This document shows positions 1 to 8,073 of a stretch of DNA of 64,000 nucleotides, one piece after another. The stretch's first letter is position 1; each line of letters opens with the position of its first letter. Below the pieces are notes generated by a model. That model was given only the letters and a program-made list of their open reading frames with translations, did not search any database and was not told the origin of the DNA. The DNA is from Pelagimonas sp. (GTDB lineage Bacteria > Pseudomonadota > Alphaproteobacteria > Rhodobacterales > Rhodobacteraceae): NCBI GenBank assembly GCA_025210455.1, contig JAOARQ010000035.1, forward strand, positions 27,035 through 91,034, written 5' to 3'. The position numbers and the translations under genes are program-made.

Positions 1-1
1 T

Positions 2-676
2 GCCTGCGTGATTTCCTGCAAAGGCTGGAACACGGAAAACTATGGTGAACCGCTGTCCGATCAGGAACCCTATGGCGGTGATCCCATGGGCACGTTCCTG
101 AACCGGGTGCACAGCTTTGAAGCGCAGCCGGAAACAGGCCCGGCGCAGCTGATCCATTTCCCCAAATCCTGCCTGCATTGCGAAGATGCCCCCTGCGTGA
201 CGGTCTGCCCAACGGGTGCCAGCTACAAACGTGTCGAAGACGGCATTGTGCTGGTCAATGAAACCGATTGTATGGGCTGTGGTCTTTGCGCCTGGTCGTG
301 CCCTTACGGTGCGCGTGAATTGGATCTGGCGGCCGGGGTGATGAAGAAATGCACCCTTTGTGTTGATCGCATCTATAACGACAACCTGCCGGAAGAAGAC
401 CGCATCCCGTCGTGCGTGCGGACCTGTCCCGCTGGGGCGCGTCATTTTGGCGATCTGGGCGATCCAGACAGTGATGTGTCGCAACTGGTGGCGGAACGCG
501 GCGGTATGGATCTGATGCCAGAGCAGGGCACAAAGCCGGTCAACAAATACCTGCCTCCGCGCCCCAAAGACACCTGGGCCGAGCAAACCGATGTTCTTGC
601 CCCTTACCTTGATCCGGTTGCCGAGGAACCCAAAGGTTTCCTTGGCTGGCTTGATAAGACTCTGGAGAAACTCTGA
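2..676 (+). CDS. DMSO-reductase-family Fe-S subunit (DmsB-like), 5' end missing
   Basis: This is an electron-transfer subunit of the DmsB/NrfC type, which passes electrons between a membrane anchor and a molybdopterin catalytic subunit. The reading frame is open from the window edge, so the true start and the first Cys residues lie outside; the visible protein begins within a cluster motif reading ACVISCKGWN. Further 4Fe-4S motifs are clear: CLHCEDAPCVTVCP, CMGCGLCAWSCPYG and CTLCVDRI, then CVRTCP. About 225 codons are visible, close to full length for the family. The stop overlaps the next gene's ATG by one base. The catalytic subunit would be expected just upstream. The substrate (DMSO, TMAO, thiosulfate or other) cannot be told from this subunit. 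Confidence 0.9.
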   Translation, partial: ACVISCKGWNTENYGEPLSDQEPYGGDPMGTFLNRVHSFEAQPETGPAQLIHFPKSCLHCEDAPCVTVCPTGASYKRVEDGIVLVNETDCMGCGLCAWSCPYGARELDLAAGVMKKCTLCVDRIYNDNLPEEDRIPSCVRTCPAGARHFGDLGDPDSDVSQLVAERGGMDLMPEQGTKPVNKYLPPRPKDTWAEQTDVLAPYLDPVAEEPKGFLGWLDKTLEKL

Positions 677-1548
677 TGCATCCAGCGCCCTCCATTATTC
701 TTTTTACCACCCTGTCGGGGCTTGGGTTTGGCCTGCTGTTCTGGCTGGGCATTGACGCCACTGCGCCAACGGGTTGGGTGGGGTTTGTGTTCTTCCTGAT
801 TGCCTTTGCTCTTGCGGGTGGTGGGTTGATTTCCTCAACTTTTCATCTGGGCCGCAAGGAAAACGCGATCAAAGCTTTTCGCCAATGGCGCAGCAGTTGG
901 CTATCCCGCGAAGGCTGCGCCGCGGTGGCGGCCCTGCTGGTCATGGGCCTTTATGCAGCGGCGCTGGTCACGACCGGGACGCAGTTGCACATGTTGGGTT
1001 GGCTGGGCGCGGCTCTCAGTCTTGGCACGGTGTTCACCACCTCGATGATCTATACCCAATTGCGTGCTGTGCCGCGTTGGCATCATGCCTCAACCCCGGC
1101 GCTGTTTCTTCTATTGGCCTTGGCCGGGGGTGCGCTGTTGTCTGGGCGTGTTTCGCTGGCGATTGTGCTGATTGCGGCCTCTGGTCTGTTGCAGGCCTGG
1201 TGGTGGTGGGATGGCGACAAACGCTTTGCCCGCGCCGGATCGACCATTGAAACAGCCACCGGCCTTGGCCGCATTGGTCAGACCCGCGCCTTTGAGCCCC
1301 CCCATACCGGCACCAACTATCTGCTGCGCGAGATGGTGCATGTGGTTGGGCGCAAACACAGCCAAAAGCTGCGAGGGATTGCGCTGGTGCTTATGGCGGT
1401 TCTGCCGGTTCTGTTGCTGCTTTTGCCTTTTGGGCATATCTTTGCCCTGTTGGCAGTAATCAGCCATATTGCAGGCGTCATGGCTTCGCGCTGGCTGTTC
1501 TTTGCCGAGGCCGAACATGTGGTCGGCCTGTATTACGGCAAACGCTAG
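676..1548 (+). CDS. DMSO-reductase-type membrane anchor subunit (DmsC-like)
   Basis: The product is 290 residues and strongly hydrophobic, with about eight predicted membrane segments and few charged residues, as in DmsC anchors that oxidise quinol and hold the enzyme at the membrane. Its ATG overlaps the stop of the Fe-S subunit by one base, so the two are co-translated. The tryptophan-rich loop around residues 176-179 and the NYLLREMVHVVGRKH segment near residue 215 are typical of this family in Rhodobacterales. Its stop codon lies inside the stem of a strong terminator, which marks the end of the operon. Confidence 0.85.
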   Translation: MHPAPSIILFTTLSGLGFGLLFWLGIDATAPTGWVGFVFFLIAFALAGGGLISSTFHLGRKENAIKAFRQWRSSWLSREGCAAVAALLVMGLYAAALVTTGTQLHMLGWLGAALSLGTVFTTSMIYTQLRAVPRWHHASTPALFLLLALAGGALLSGRVSLAIVLIAASGLLQAWWWWDGDKRFARAGSTIETATGLGRIGQTRAFEPPHTGTNYLLREMVHVVGRKHSQKLRGIALVLMAVLPVLLLLLPFGHIFALLAVISHIAGVMASRWLFFAEAEHVVGLYYGKR

Positions 1549-1594
1549 AGCGCGGCGTTCACAATTGGAAGCGATTGCGCGCTCTAGTTTTTTT
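1545..1594 (+). terminator. Rho-independent terminator after dmsC-like gene
   Basis: A perfect 10-bp stem (CTAGAGCGCG at 1545-1554 pairing with CGCGCTCTAG at 1578-1587) is followed by seven T at 1588-1594. The stop codon TAG of the anchor gene is part of the stem. Confidence 0.85.
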
Positions 1595-1600
1595 GATGTT

Positions 1601-1646
1601 GCATGTCGAAAAGCGCAAAACCGGTGCCCACTTTTGCGCGACATGC
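1601..1646. repeat. Palindromic intergenic element with AAAACCGGTGCCCACTTTT core
   Basis: The arms GCATGTCG (1601-1608) and CGACATGC (1639-1646) are inverted repeats, with a second inner pair GCGCAAAA (1613-1620) and TTTTGCGC (1632-1639). The centre AAAACCGGTGCCCACTTTT resembles the core of dispersed palindromic repeats common between genes in alphaproteobacteria. I found no second intergenic copy in this window, so membership of a repeat family is from memory of such elements. Confidence 0.55.
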
Positions 1647-1653
1647 TTGAAGG

Positions 1654-1677
1654 AAAAGGCCGGGGAACCCCCGGCCT
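1654..1677 (-). terminator. Terminator hairpin after DUF1523 gene
   Basis: GGCCGGGG (1658-1665) pairs with CCCCGGCC (1669-1676) around a 3-base loop. On the minus strand the stem is followed by TTTT, so it ends transcription of the DUF1523 gene, whose stop is at 1681. Confidence 0.7.
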
Positions 1678-1680
1678 CAC

Positions 1681-2295
1681 TCACTTTCTGCCAAACCAGC
1701 CTCTGATCCGGCTGCTGCCATCTTCCAGACTGTCTTCAACCTGATCCACAACCGGATCAATGCGGTTCTGCCGGAAGCGAATCCAACGCACCCGGATCGC
1801 CCAGAAGACCGCCGCCAGAATGACCAGCGTGATGATGGATCCCCAGGGGATCACGCGCACATCCGGGCCTGCAACGGGTTTGACCGAAATGGCATTCGGG
1901 AAAATGGTGATGATATCTTCGCGCCATCCATAGTGCTTGATCGCCACCCACTTTGGGGCCTCAGCCGTAGATTTCAAGTCTGAGGCTTCTGCCTGCACAT
2001 CGGCGGTTGTGAATTTAAAAAACGGCGGCCAGCCCCAGCCGGTGTCTTCGTTGCGATAGACCATAACCTCACCATTCGCGAGTTTGGTCTGAATGAAAGA
2101 GACATCGCGGTTGGCCGTGGTTGTGGCGTTGCCCGCATCAGGTTGCGCCCAGAACCAGCTGAACCGTCCGGTATCCATGCGCTTTTCATAAGTATCCGTG
2201 ATCCGCGCAATATCGTATTGCGGCAGGGTGTAATGCAGGAAAGCGGCCACAATCAGCCAGAACAGTGCGATCAGGGTCCATTTGATGTAGCGCAT
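1681..2295 (-). CDS. DUF1523 family membrane-anchored protein
   Basis: The product is 204 residues with an N-terminal membrane segment (about residues 5-25) and a second one near residues 150-167 (VIPWGSIITLVILAAVFWA). The region between is probably periplasmic and contains a WGWPPFFKF motif. This layout and the opening MRYIKWTLIALFWLIV match the DUF1523 family of Rhodobacterales. No function is known. It stands alone between two terminators. Confidence 0.75.
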   Translation of the reverse strand: MRYIKWTLIALFWLIVAAFLHYTLPQYDIARITDTYEKRMDTGRFSWFWAQPDAGNATTTANRDVSFIQTKLANGEVMVYRNEDTGWGWPPFFKFTTADVQAEASDLKSTAEAPKWVAIKHYGWREDIITIFPNAISVKPVAGPDVRVIPWGSIITLVILAAVFWAIRVRWIRFRQNRIDPVVDQVEDSLEDGSSRIRGWFGRK

Positions 2296-2490
2296 TGGGG
2301 CATACCTTTCAGGTCATCTTGTTTCACACCTGATATGCCTGGGGTCGAAAATCAACCGCAAAGCAGCAAGACGGTGCGGAACTCATGGCTGAGCGTCTTG
2401 GAGCGTATGATAGTCTATGGGCTGCGGGGGTTCAGGGGGAAATCTGTCAGCCTTTTGCGCAGCCCACTGAATTTGATCCCGCCAACAGAA

Positions 2491-2520
2491 AACGGCCCCG
2501 GGGGCAAGCCCAGAGCCGTT
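2491..2520 (-). terminator. Terminator-like hairpin after outer-membrane protein gene
   Basis: On the minus strand AACGGC...GCCGTT enclose a further CTGGG/CCCCG pairing, followed by TTCTG. The stem is strong but the T run is short, so the call is moderate. Confidence 0.5.
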
Positions 2521-2541
2521 CCATCATTGTCTCTGATCGGA

Positions 2542-3180
2542 TCAGAAGTTGAAAACAACGCCTACCGATACGAAAGGAACCGCAGCGAAATCCTGCAGAT
2601 CGTCGTTGATCTTGCGCACTTCGTTGGCATAGCTGTCTCTCAGGGCCTGTGTCGGCAGGTTTGCCTGACCGTTGGATGAGAATTTCATCTTGGTCAGACG
2701 TGCGCCCAACTCACCCGAGATACCCCAGTTGCCATTGCCGAACATCTTCTGGTAGCCGACTGCCGCGACAGGGGCGACATTGCGCTCTTGCTCGGCTTTG
2801 ATTTCGAGGCTGCCAGTGGTTGGCGTATAGGTTGTGCCATTGAAGGTCAGCGAGTTGGCGGAACCCTTTACCTTATAGCCACCCATCGACAGGCCGCCCG
2901 ATACGCGGAAGCCACCGTTGCCGATGTAGTAATCCGCCATGATATGGGCTGAGTTCAGCTCAAGCGAGCCTTTCACTCTGTTGCCTTCAACATCAAAGGT
3001 GTCAGAGTAATTGCCGAAATATACCGGCAGGCGCAGGCGCAGATTGTCGCGAAGGGCAAAGCTGGGGGCAACATATGCACCAAGGGTTGAGACACCAACT
3101 TCGGCAGAAATACTGTCCTGAGCTTGGGCAGTTGTTGCGGCAGCAACCAGAGCAGAAGCAATAGCGAGCTTTTTAAACAT
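2542..3180 (-). CDS. Outer-membrane beta-barrel protein (paralogue 1)
   Basis: The start chosen is the ATG giving MFKKLAIASALVAAATTAQAQ, a clean signal peptide with an AQA cleavage site; an ATG four codons upstream gives a poorer signal. The mature protein (about 190 residues) has alternating short hydrophobic strands and ends in VSVGVVFNF, with the terminal aromatic typical of outer-membrane barrels. It resembles the OmpW/opacity-like small porin class in overall form only. The neighbour at 3367-3987 is a clear paralogue with the same strand order (VGVSTLGAYVAPS, HIMADYYIG, VAAVGY, WGISGELGAR). An AT-rich upstream region holds its likely promoter. The ligand is unknown. Confidence 0.75.
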   Translation of the reverse strand: MFKKLAIASALVAAATTAQAQDSISAEVGVSTLGAYVAPSFALRDNLRLRLPVYFGNYSDTFDVEGNRVKGSLELNSAHIMADYYIGNGGFRVSGGLSMGGYKVKGSANSLTFNGTTYTPTTGSLEIKAEQERNVAPVAAVGYQKMFGNGNWGISGELGARLTKMKFSSNGQANLPTQALRDSYANEVRKINDDLQDFAAVPFVSVGVVFNF

Positions 3181-3192
3181 GATGTTTTCCAA

Positions 3193-3366
3193 ATCTGTCG
3201 TGTGTTGAACCCGTGGTATCGGGCAAGTTGTAACATGGCGACACAGAAATATGTAAAAGATGATTCAAGATTGAATCTGAGGAATTTATGCAACGCTAAA
3301 ATTAACTTATTGTTAACAAAATTTCCATGACCAAGATCGCACAGCCGAGATTTTTCCCGTGGAAGG
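3193..3366 (-). promoter_or_regulatory. AT-rich upstream region of outer-membrane protein gene 1
   Basis: This 174-bp gap is clearly richer in A and T than the genes around it and contains GTTAAC-type motifs near 3310-3316. It must contain the promoter of the gene at 2542-3180. No exact -35/-10 pair is asserted. Confidence 0.4.
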
Positions 3367-3987
3367 TCAGAAATTCATCACCAACCCAAGTGATGCAAAG
3401 GGGATAACCGGCAATTCTGATAGCTCGCGGTTGAGATCGTCAATGTCCTGTTCGAAACTGTTGCGCTGTGAGGTGCCAAGCGTTTCCTGTCCGGAGGTTG
3501 ATAGCTCCAGCTGTGAGAAACGCGCACCAAATTCTGCCGAGATCCCCCAGCCAGAACCAGTTTCACGGCGGTAGCCAACAGCAGCAACAGGTGTGACGCG
3601 TCGATCCTGTTCGACAAGAAAATCAAATTGCCCGGGATAGGATGTACCATCCAGGGTCGGGTTCACAGCAGTTCCGGTCAGCTCGTATCCGCCAACGGCA
3701 ATCCCGGCTGAAAGATGCAGGCCTGACGGTCCAACAAAGTAATCGGCCATGACATGGCCGGATGTCACCGAAAGCTGGCTATCCAATTTGTTACCATCAT
3801 GTGTGATTTGTCGGTTCAGTCTGCCCACATATAGCGGTGTGCGCAGCTGGAAATTTGGGGCGATCTGCGCAGATGGAGCCACATAGGTGCCCAATGTCGA
3901 AATGCCGATATCGACCGCTGTTTTGTCTTTCGACAAGGCGGGCAGGGCTGAGCATATCAGCAGACATATCAGGGCGAGGCAGCGCAT
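3367..3987 (-). CDS. Outer-membrane beta-barrel protein (paralogue 2)
   Basis: The product is 206 residues with a signal peptide (MRCLALICLLICSALPALS). It aligns along its length with the product of the downstream gene: IGISTLGTYVAPS, HVMADYFVG, LSAGIAVGGYELTG, EQDRRVTPVAAVGYRR, WGISAEFGARFSQLE and the same closing pattern, here FASLGLVMNF. The final Phe and strand alternation support insertion in the outer membrane. Two adjacent, diverged copies point to an old tandem duplication. The function is not known. Confidence 0.72.
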   Translation of the reverse strand: MRCLALICLLICSALPALSKDKTAVDIGISTLGTYVAPSAQIAPNFQLRTPLYVGRLNRQITHDGNKLDSQLSVTSGHVMADYFVGPSGLHLSAGIAVGGYELTGTAVNPTLDGTSYPGQFDFLVEQDRRVTPVAAVGYRRETGSGWGISAEFGARFSQLELSTSGQETLGTSQRNSFEQDIDDLNRELSELPVIPFASLGLVMNF

Positions 3988-4026
3988 GCCCCAAGTGTGT
4001 TGCGATTCTCTTTAATAGAATCTTAC

Positions 4027-4066
4027 AAAAGCTGCGCCGCCGTTCAGAATTGGCCCGCGGCGCAGC
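4027..4066 (-). terminator. Terminator after gabD
   Basis: GCTGCGCCG (4031-4039) pairs perfectly with CGGCGCAGC (4058-4066). On the minus strand the stem is followed by TTTTGT, placing it 3' of the dehydrogenase gene that ends at 4082. Confidence 0.75.
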
Positions 4067-4081
4067 ATTTTATAGCGCGAA

Positions 4082-5554
4082 TTAAACCGTCATGCAGACG
4101 TATTTCATTTCCAGGTAATCTTCGATCCCGTGGTGGCTGCCTTCGCGGCCAAGGCCGGATTGTTTCACGCCACCAAAAGGTGCGAGTTCTGTGGAAATGA
4201 TCCCGGTGTTCACGCCGACGATCCCGTATTCCAGCGCTTCGGCCACCTTGTACACGCGGCTCAGGTCTTTGGCGTAGAAGTAAGAGGCCAGACCAAAAAT
4301 GGTGTCATTTGCCAGCTCGATTACCCCATCGACATCATCGAATTTAAACAATGGCGCGAAGGGGCCAAAGGTCTCTTCGGTGGCGACAGCCATGTCACGG
4401 GTGGCGCCTTTGACGATGGTCGGCGCCAGAAAGTTACCGGGCGACTGCGGGGTTTCCCCGGCATAGATCACTTCGCCGCCCTTTGCGGTCGCATCAGCAG
4501 CGTGTTCCTGCACCTTGGTGATGGCTTCTGGTGAAATCAGCGGGCCAAGCTCGGTGCCCTCTTCCAGACCGTCGCCCACCTTCATCTGTGCCACGCGAGC
4601 GGCCAGTTTTTCAGCGAAGGCGTCATAAACACCGGCCTGCACATAGATGCGGTTGGCGCACACACAGGTCTGACCATTGTTGCGGAATTTGCAGATGATG
4701 GCCCCTTCGACAGCGGCATCCAGATCCGCATCATCAAATACGATAAACGGGGCGTTGCCGCCCAGCTCCATCGAACATTTCATCACGCTGTCAGCGGCCT
4801 GACGCAACAGGATACGGCCAACTTCGGTCGATCCGGTAAAGGTCAGCTTGCGCACTTTGTCGTTTTCGCAGAACTCTTTGCCAACCGCAGAAGACGCCGA
4901 TGAGGGCAGGATGTTGAACACACCTGCAGGAATGCCAGCGCGCTCTGCCAGAACGGCCAGCGCGGTTGCCGACAGCGGTGTTTCCGATGCAGGACGCCCG
5001 ACAAAGGCACAGCCTGCCGCCAGCGCAGGGGCTGCTTTGCGGGTGATCATCGCATTGGGGAAGTTCCACGGGGTGATCGATGCGGCCACGCCGATGGGCT
5101 GCTTCATCACCATGATGCGTTTGTCGCGGGCATGACCGGGGATGGTTTCCCCATAGACGCGCTTGGCCTCTTCTGCGAAGAACTCAATGAATGAGGCACC
5201 GTAGGCCACTTCACCCTTGGCCTCGGCTAGCGGCTTGCCCTGTTCGGCGGTCATGATGGTGCCCAGATCGTCCTGATTGGCCATCATCAGATCGAACCAT
5301 TTGCGCAGTACATTGGCGCGCTCTTTGCCTGTCCATTGCGCCCAGTCCTTTTGCGCCACATAGGCGGCATCAATCGCGTCCGCCACCTGTTCGCGGGTCA
5401 GGTCTGTGACCTGTGCAATCACATCGCCTCGTGCCGGGTTTGTCACATCAAAGGTGTTGTCACTTGCGATCCACTGCCCATTCACATAGGCGCGTGTTTC
5501 CAGAAGGGTTGGATCCTTCAGCAAAGATTTGAGATTCGTGACCAGGTCAGACAT
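4082..5554 (-). CDS. gabD: NAD(P)-dependent succinate-semialdehyde dehydrogenase
   Basis: The enzyme oxidises succinate semialdehyde to succinate, the last step of GABA and related 4-carbon degradation. The start at 5554 is supported by GGAGGA a few bases upstream and gives 490 residues, normal for the family. Visible features are ITPWNFP (160-166), FTGSTEVG (239-246), the general base Glu263 in MELGGNAPF and the nucleophile Cys297 in NNGQTCVCANR. At the coenzyme-binding position usually occupied by Lys (KPA) there is Arg187 (GRPASETPL), as in some members of this branch. It is followed by a terminator and is divergent from a hydrolase gene. The exact semialdehyde substrate is inferred from family resemblance. 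Confidence 0.85.
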   Translation of the reverse strand: MSDLVTNLKSLLKDPTLLETRAYVNGQWIASDNTFDVTNPARGDVIAQVTDLTREQVADAIDAAYVAQKDWAQWTGKERANVLRKWFDLMMANQDDLGTIMTAEQGKPLAEAKGEVAYGASFIEFFAEEAKRVYGETIPGHARDKRIMVMKQPIGVAASITPWNFPNAMITRKAAPALAAGCAFVGRPASETPLSATALAVLAERAGIPAGVFNILPSSASSAVGKEFCENDKVRKLTFTGSTEVGRILLRQAADSVMKCSMELGGNAPFIVFDDADLDAAVEGAIICKFRNNGQTCVCANRIYVQAGVYDAFAEKLAARVAQMKVGDGLEEGTELGPLISPEAITKVQEHAADATAKGGEVIYAGETPQSPGNFLAPTIVKGATRDMAVATEETFGPFAPLFKFDDVDGVIELANDTIFGLASYFYAKDLSRVYKVAEALEYGIVGVNTGIISTELAPFGGVKQSGLGREGSHHGIEDYLEMKYVCMTV

Positions 5555-5635
5555 GATTCCTCCGGTGGTATTTCTGTTTGGCACAGCCAGATCACGAGTA
5601 ACCCCGATTGTATAGGGCCAGATTGGGAGAGAAAC

Positions 5636-6427
5636 ATGGACCTGAACGACGCCTATGCCAATGCGCCATATATCGAAGGGGCTGCAGACTATCCCCTGAA
5701 CTGGGAGAAAGCGGCCAATGCCTATCGCCAGCAGCTATCGCTGGCCGGTCGGATCAGGCCGGGGCTGATGTATGGACATGGCACGCGTGAGTCGCTGGAT
5801 CTTTTTGTACCGGAAGGCGCGCCCAAGGGGCTGTTTGTCTTTGTGCATGGTGGCTATTGGAAAAGCTTTGATCGCAGCAGCTGGTCTCATCTGGCCGAAG
5901 GCATGCGCGCCAATGGCTGGGCTGTGGCGATGCCCTCATATGATCTGTGTCCGCGCGTGCGCATCGCAGATATCACCCGTCAGGTGGCGCAGGCGATCAC
6001 CGTATCCGCGCGCGAGATTTCAGGCCCTGTCCGGCTGGCAGGCCATAGCGCTGGCGGCCATCTGGTGGCCCGCATGTGCGCGCCGGGCGTTTTGCCCGAT
6101 GATGTCCGTGCCCGTCTGGCGCATGTGATGCCTATTTCTCCACTGGGGGATTTGCACCCATTGATGCAGACCTTGATGAATCAGGAATTGAAAATCGACG
6201 CAGACGAAGCCCAGTCCGAAAGCCCGATTTTCCAACCCGCGCCCGAGACCCGCGTCACCATTTGGGTTGGCGGCGATGAGCGCCCCGTCTTTGTCGAACA
6301 GGCTCAGACACTTGCGCAGACCTGGGGCTGTGGTTTGCAGGTTGAAGCGGGCAAACATCATTTTGATGTCATTGATGAACTGGAACAACCCAACAGCGCG
6401 ATGGTTCAGCGCTTGCTACTGGATTGA
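5636..6427 (+). CDS. Alpha/beta hydrolase, arylformamidase (kynurenine formamidase)-like
   Basis: The product is 263 residues. It carries the HGGYW oxyanion motif, the nucleophile elbow GHSAGGHL, a late acid position in GGDERPVF and the catalytic His in KHHFDVIDEL. HGGYW followed by GHSAGGH is characteristic of the kynurenine formamidase branch of the alpha/beta hydrolases, which release formate from N-formylkynurenine. No other kynurenine pathway gene is nearby, so the substrate is uncertain. The ATG at 5636 follows GGGAGAGAAAC, a good ribosome site, and is preferred to an upstream in-frame ATG that would overlap gabD. Confidence 0.8.
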   Translation: MDLNDAYANAPYIEGAADYPLNWEKAANAYRQQLSLAGRIRPGLMYGHGTRESLDLFVPEGAPKGLFVFVHGGYWKSFDRSSWSHLAEGMRANGWAVAMPSYDLCPRVRIADITRQVAQAITVSAREISGPVRLAGHSAGGHLVARMCAPGVLPDDVRARLAHVMPISPLGDLHPLMQTLMNQELKIDADEAQSESPIFQPAPETRVTIWVGGDERPVFVEQAQTLAQTWGCGLQVEAGKHHFDVIDELEQPNSAMVQRLLLD

Positions 6428-6456
6428 TCATAGATCAACTGAAAGGTTGACAGATA

Positions 6457-6487
6457 TGAAAAAGGCGGCTCATGGGCCGCCTTTCTT
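6457..6487. terminator. Bidirectional terminator between hydrolase and hemY
   Basis: AAAGGCGGC (6461-6469) pairs with GCCGCCTTT (6476-6484) around a 6-base loop. A runs before and T after serve both converging genes. Confidence 0.75.
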
Positions 6488-6504
6488 ATGTTCTGAGGCA
6501 GGCG

Positions 6505-8061
6505 CTACGCTTTGGTCTCGGCAGGTTTGTCGTCTTCGACAATCTCGGCATCTTCAACCTGTGGCGCAGGGGCCTCCTCTTCCTGGGCTGGATCTGCGCT
6601 GGCGTCGGTGACGTCGATCACCTCGGGTGTGGTTTCTTGTGCGACAGGTACAACCTCATCTGATCTGTCTTCCAGCGCACCAACGATCAGCGGCAGCATA
6701 TTGGCACCAGCGGGCAGAACCACTTCGGATTGTGGCGGTGTTCTCCAGCTGAGGGTATCAAAGGCCCCACAGCTAGAGCAGGTCGGCTGCCATTGTGCGT
6801 GGATGGTGTTGCAGTTGTCACAGACCCACTGCGGCCCGCGTGGTGCGGTCAGCGCCTTGGCCAGCCAGCCTTTTACAACGGCGTCTGAACTGCCTTCGCC
6901 CTTTTCAATCGCGGCCATGACCGTCAGCACACGGGCATCTGCATCGGTTTCATGCAGATCACCCAGTGAACGGCGCGCCTCGGGAAAGTCCTCAGCGGTG
7001 AGATTCAGCTCTGCCTTCAGCAGTTTGGTTTCGCGATGATCCGGCTGGATGCGGGTCAGCTGGACAAAGCGTTTCAGGCGCGCATCCGGGGTTTCATCCG
7101 GTTCGATTTCAGCAAAGGCTGCGGCCAGATCGGGGTGCGGGTGTACCTCCCAAGCTTTTTTGATCACGCGGATCGCGTTGCGCTTTTTGCCTTTTTCCAC
7201 CAGACCACGCGCCGCCATCGAAGCCGCGGGGATCAGATCAGGCGAAGCTTTGTTGGCCTCAATCGCCGCCTCAAAGGCCGCTGCCCGTTCCGCATCATCG
7301 GTAATTTCAGCGGCCTTCGACAGCGCCAGAACAGCATCGCGACGGCGGTAAACATCACGTGGCAGCGAGCCGTTTTTCAGCTTGGCTGACAGGGTCTTGC
7401 GCGCGCCATCCCAGTCTTTCTTTTCCGCTTGCAGCTGCAAAAGCGTGTCCTGCACTTCGGTGTGTTTGGGTTTGATGGCAAAGGCGCGTTCCGCCAGTTG
7501 CAGCGCGGTATCGGTATCGCCTGCATCCAGCTTTTGTTTCATCAACCCACGCACGCCGACAAAGCGGGTGGTTTCGGTTTTCAGCAGACGCTTGTAAACC
7601 TCTTCGGCCTTTTTCTTGTCGCCAACCATTTCCGCCGCCTGCGCGGTGATCAGATCGGTCAGCTCAGGTTTGTTCAGGTATTTCTGCGCCTTGTTTGCCT
7701 TGGCAATCGCCAGACGCCCTTCGCCCGAGGCCAGCGCCATCATGCCCTGCGACATGGCTTCAAAGCCTTTGCGTTCGCGGTTGCGATCAAAATAGCGCGA
7801 CAGCGCGGTTTCATCGCCATTGATGAATTTCAAAATCGCGATGGCCAGCCCGGCCAGTTTCAGCGCCAGCCATAGGCCAACGAACAAAACCAGTAGCAAA
7901 ATAGCTAGCATCAATGGGGTCAGCACATATTCCGTACCGTTCAATGTCACAACAGCATCGGCCATGCCTGTGCCGCCATTGTCGATCAGGAACATCAGGC
8001 CAAAGACAGCGGCGACTACGATCGCGACGTAGATGACGAACTTGAGAAGTGTCCAAAGCAT
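6505..8061 (-). CDS. hemY: HemY-like TPR membrane protein with C-terminal zinc ribbon
   Basis: The product is 518 residues: two N-terminal membrane helices (about 5-26 and 48-72), a long TPR-like helical region (100-400), then a four-Cys knuckle (Cys414, Cys417, Cys428, Cys431 in a CxxC-x10-CxxC pattern) of rubredoxin or zinc-ribbon type, and an acidic Pro/Ala/Glu-rich tail. This is the HemY family found next to hemD in proteobacteria; its role in haem synthesis is inferred from context, and it is not protoporphyrinogen oxidase. It follows the mitofilin-like gene by 12 bases and is the last gene of hemD-mitofilin-hemY. Confidence 0.85.
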   Translation of the reverse strand: MLWTLLKFVIYVAIVVAAVFGLMFLIDNGGTGMADAVVTLNGTEYVLTPLMLAILLLVLFVGLWLALKLAGLAIAILKFINGDETALSRYFDRNRERKGFEAMSQGMMALASGEGRLAIAKANKAQKYLNKPELTDLITAQAAEMVGDKKKAEEVYKRLLKTETTRFVGVRGLMKQKLDAGDTDTALQLAERAFAIKPKHTEVQDTLLQLQAEKKDWDGARKTLSAKLKNGSLPRDVYRRRDAVLALSKAAEITDDAERAAAFEAAIEANKASPDLIPAASMAARGLVEKGKKRNAIRVIKKAWEVHPHPDLAAAFAEIEPDETPDARLKRFVQLTRIQPDHRETKLLKAELNLTAEDFPEARRSLGDLHETDADARVLTVMAAIEKGEGSSDAVVKGWLAKALTAPRGPQWVCDNCNTIHAQWQPTCSSCGAFDTLSWRTPPQSEVVLPAGANMLPLIVGALEDRSDEVVPVAQETTPEVIDVTDASADPAQEEEAPAPQVEDAEIVEDDKPAETKA

Positions 8062-8073
8062 TTTGCGCGATCC

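Noticed and set aside
3360..4200. Overlapping frames on the plus strand across the second barrel gene
   Set aside because: They are shadow frames of the barrel and dehydrogenase genes, with no family-like sequence.
4984..5010. Lys-to-Arg change in the GabD coenzyme loop as a loss of function
   Set aside because: Catalytic Cys297 and Glu263 are intact and Arg at this place is found in related dehydrogenases, so activity is likely kept.
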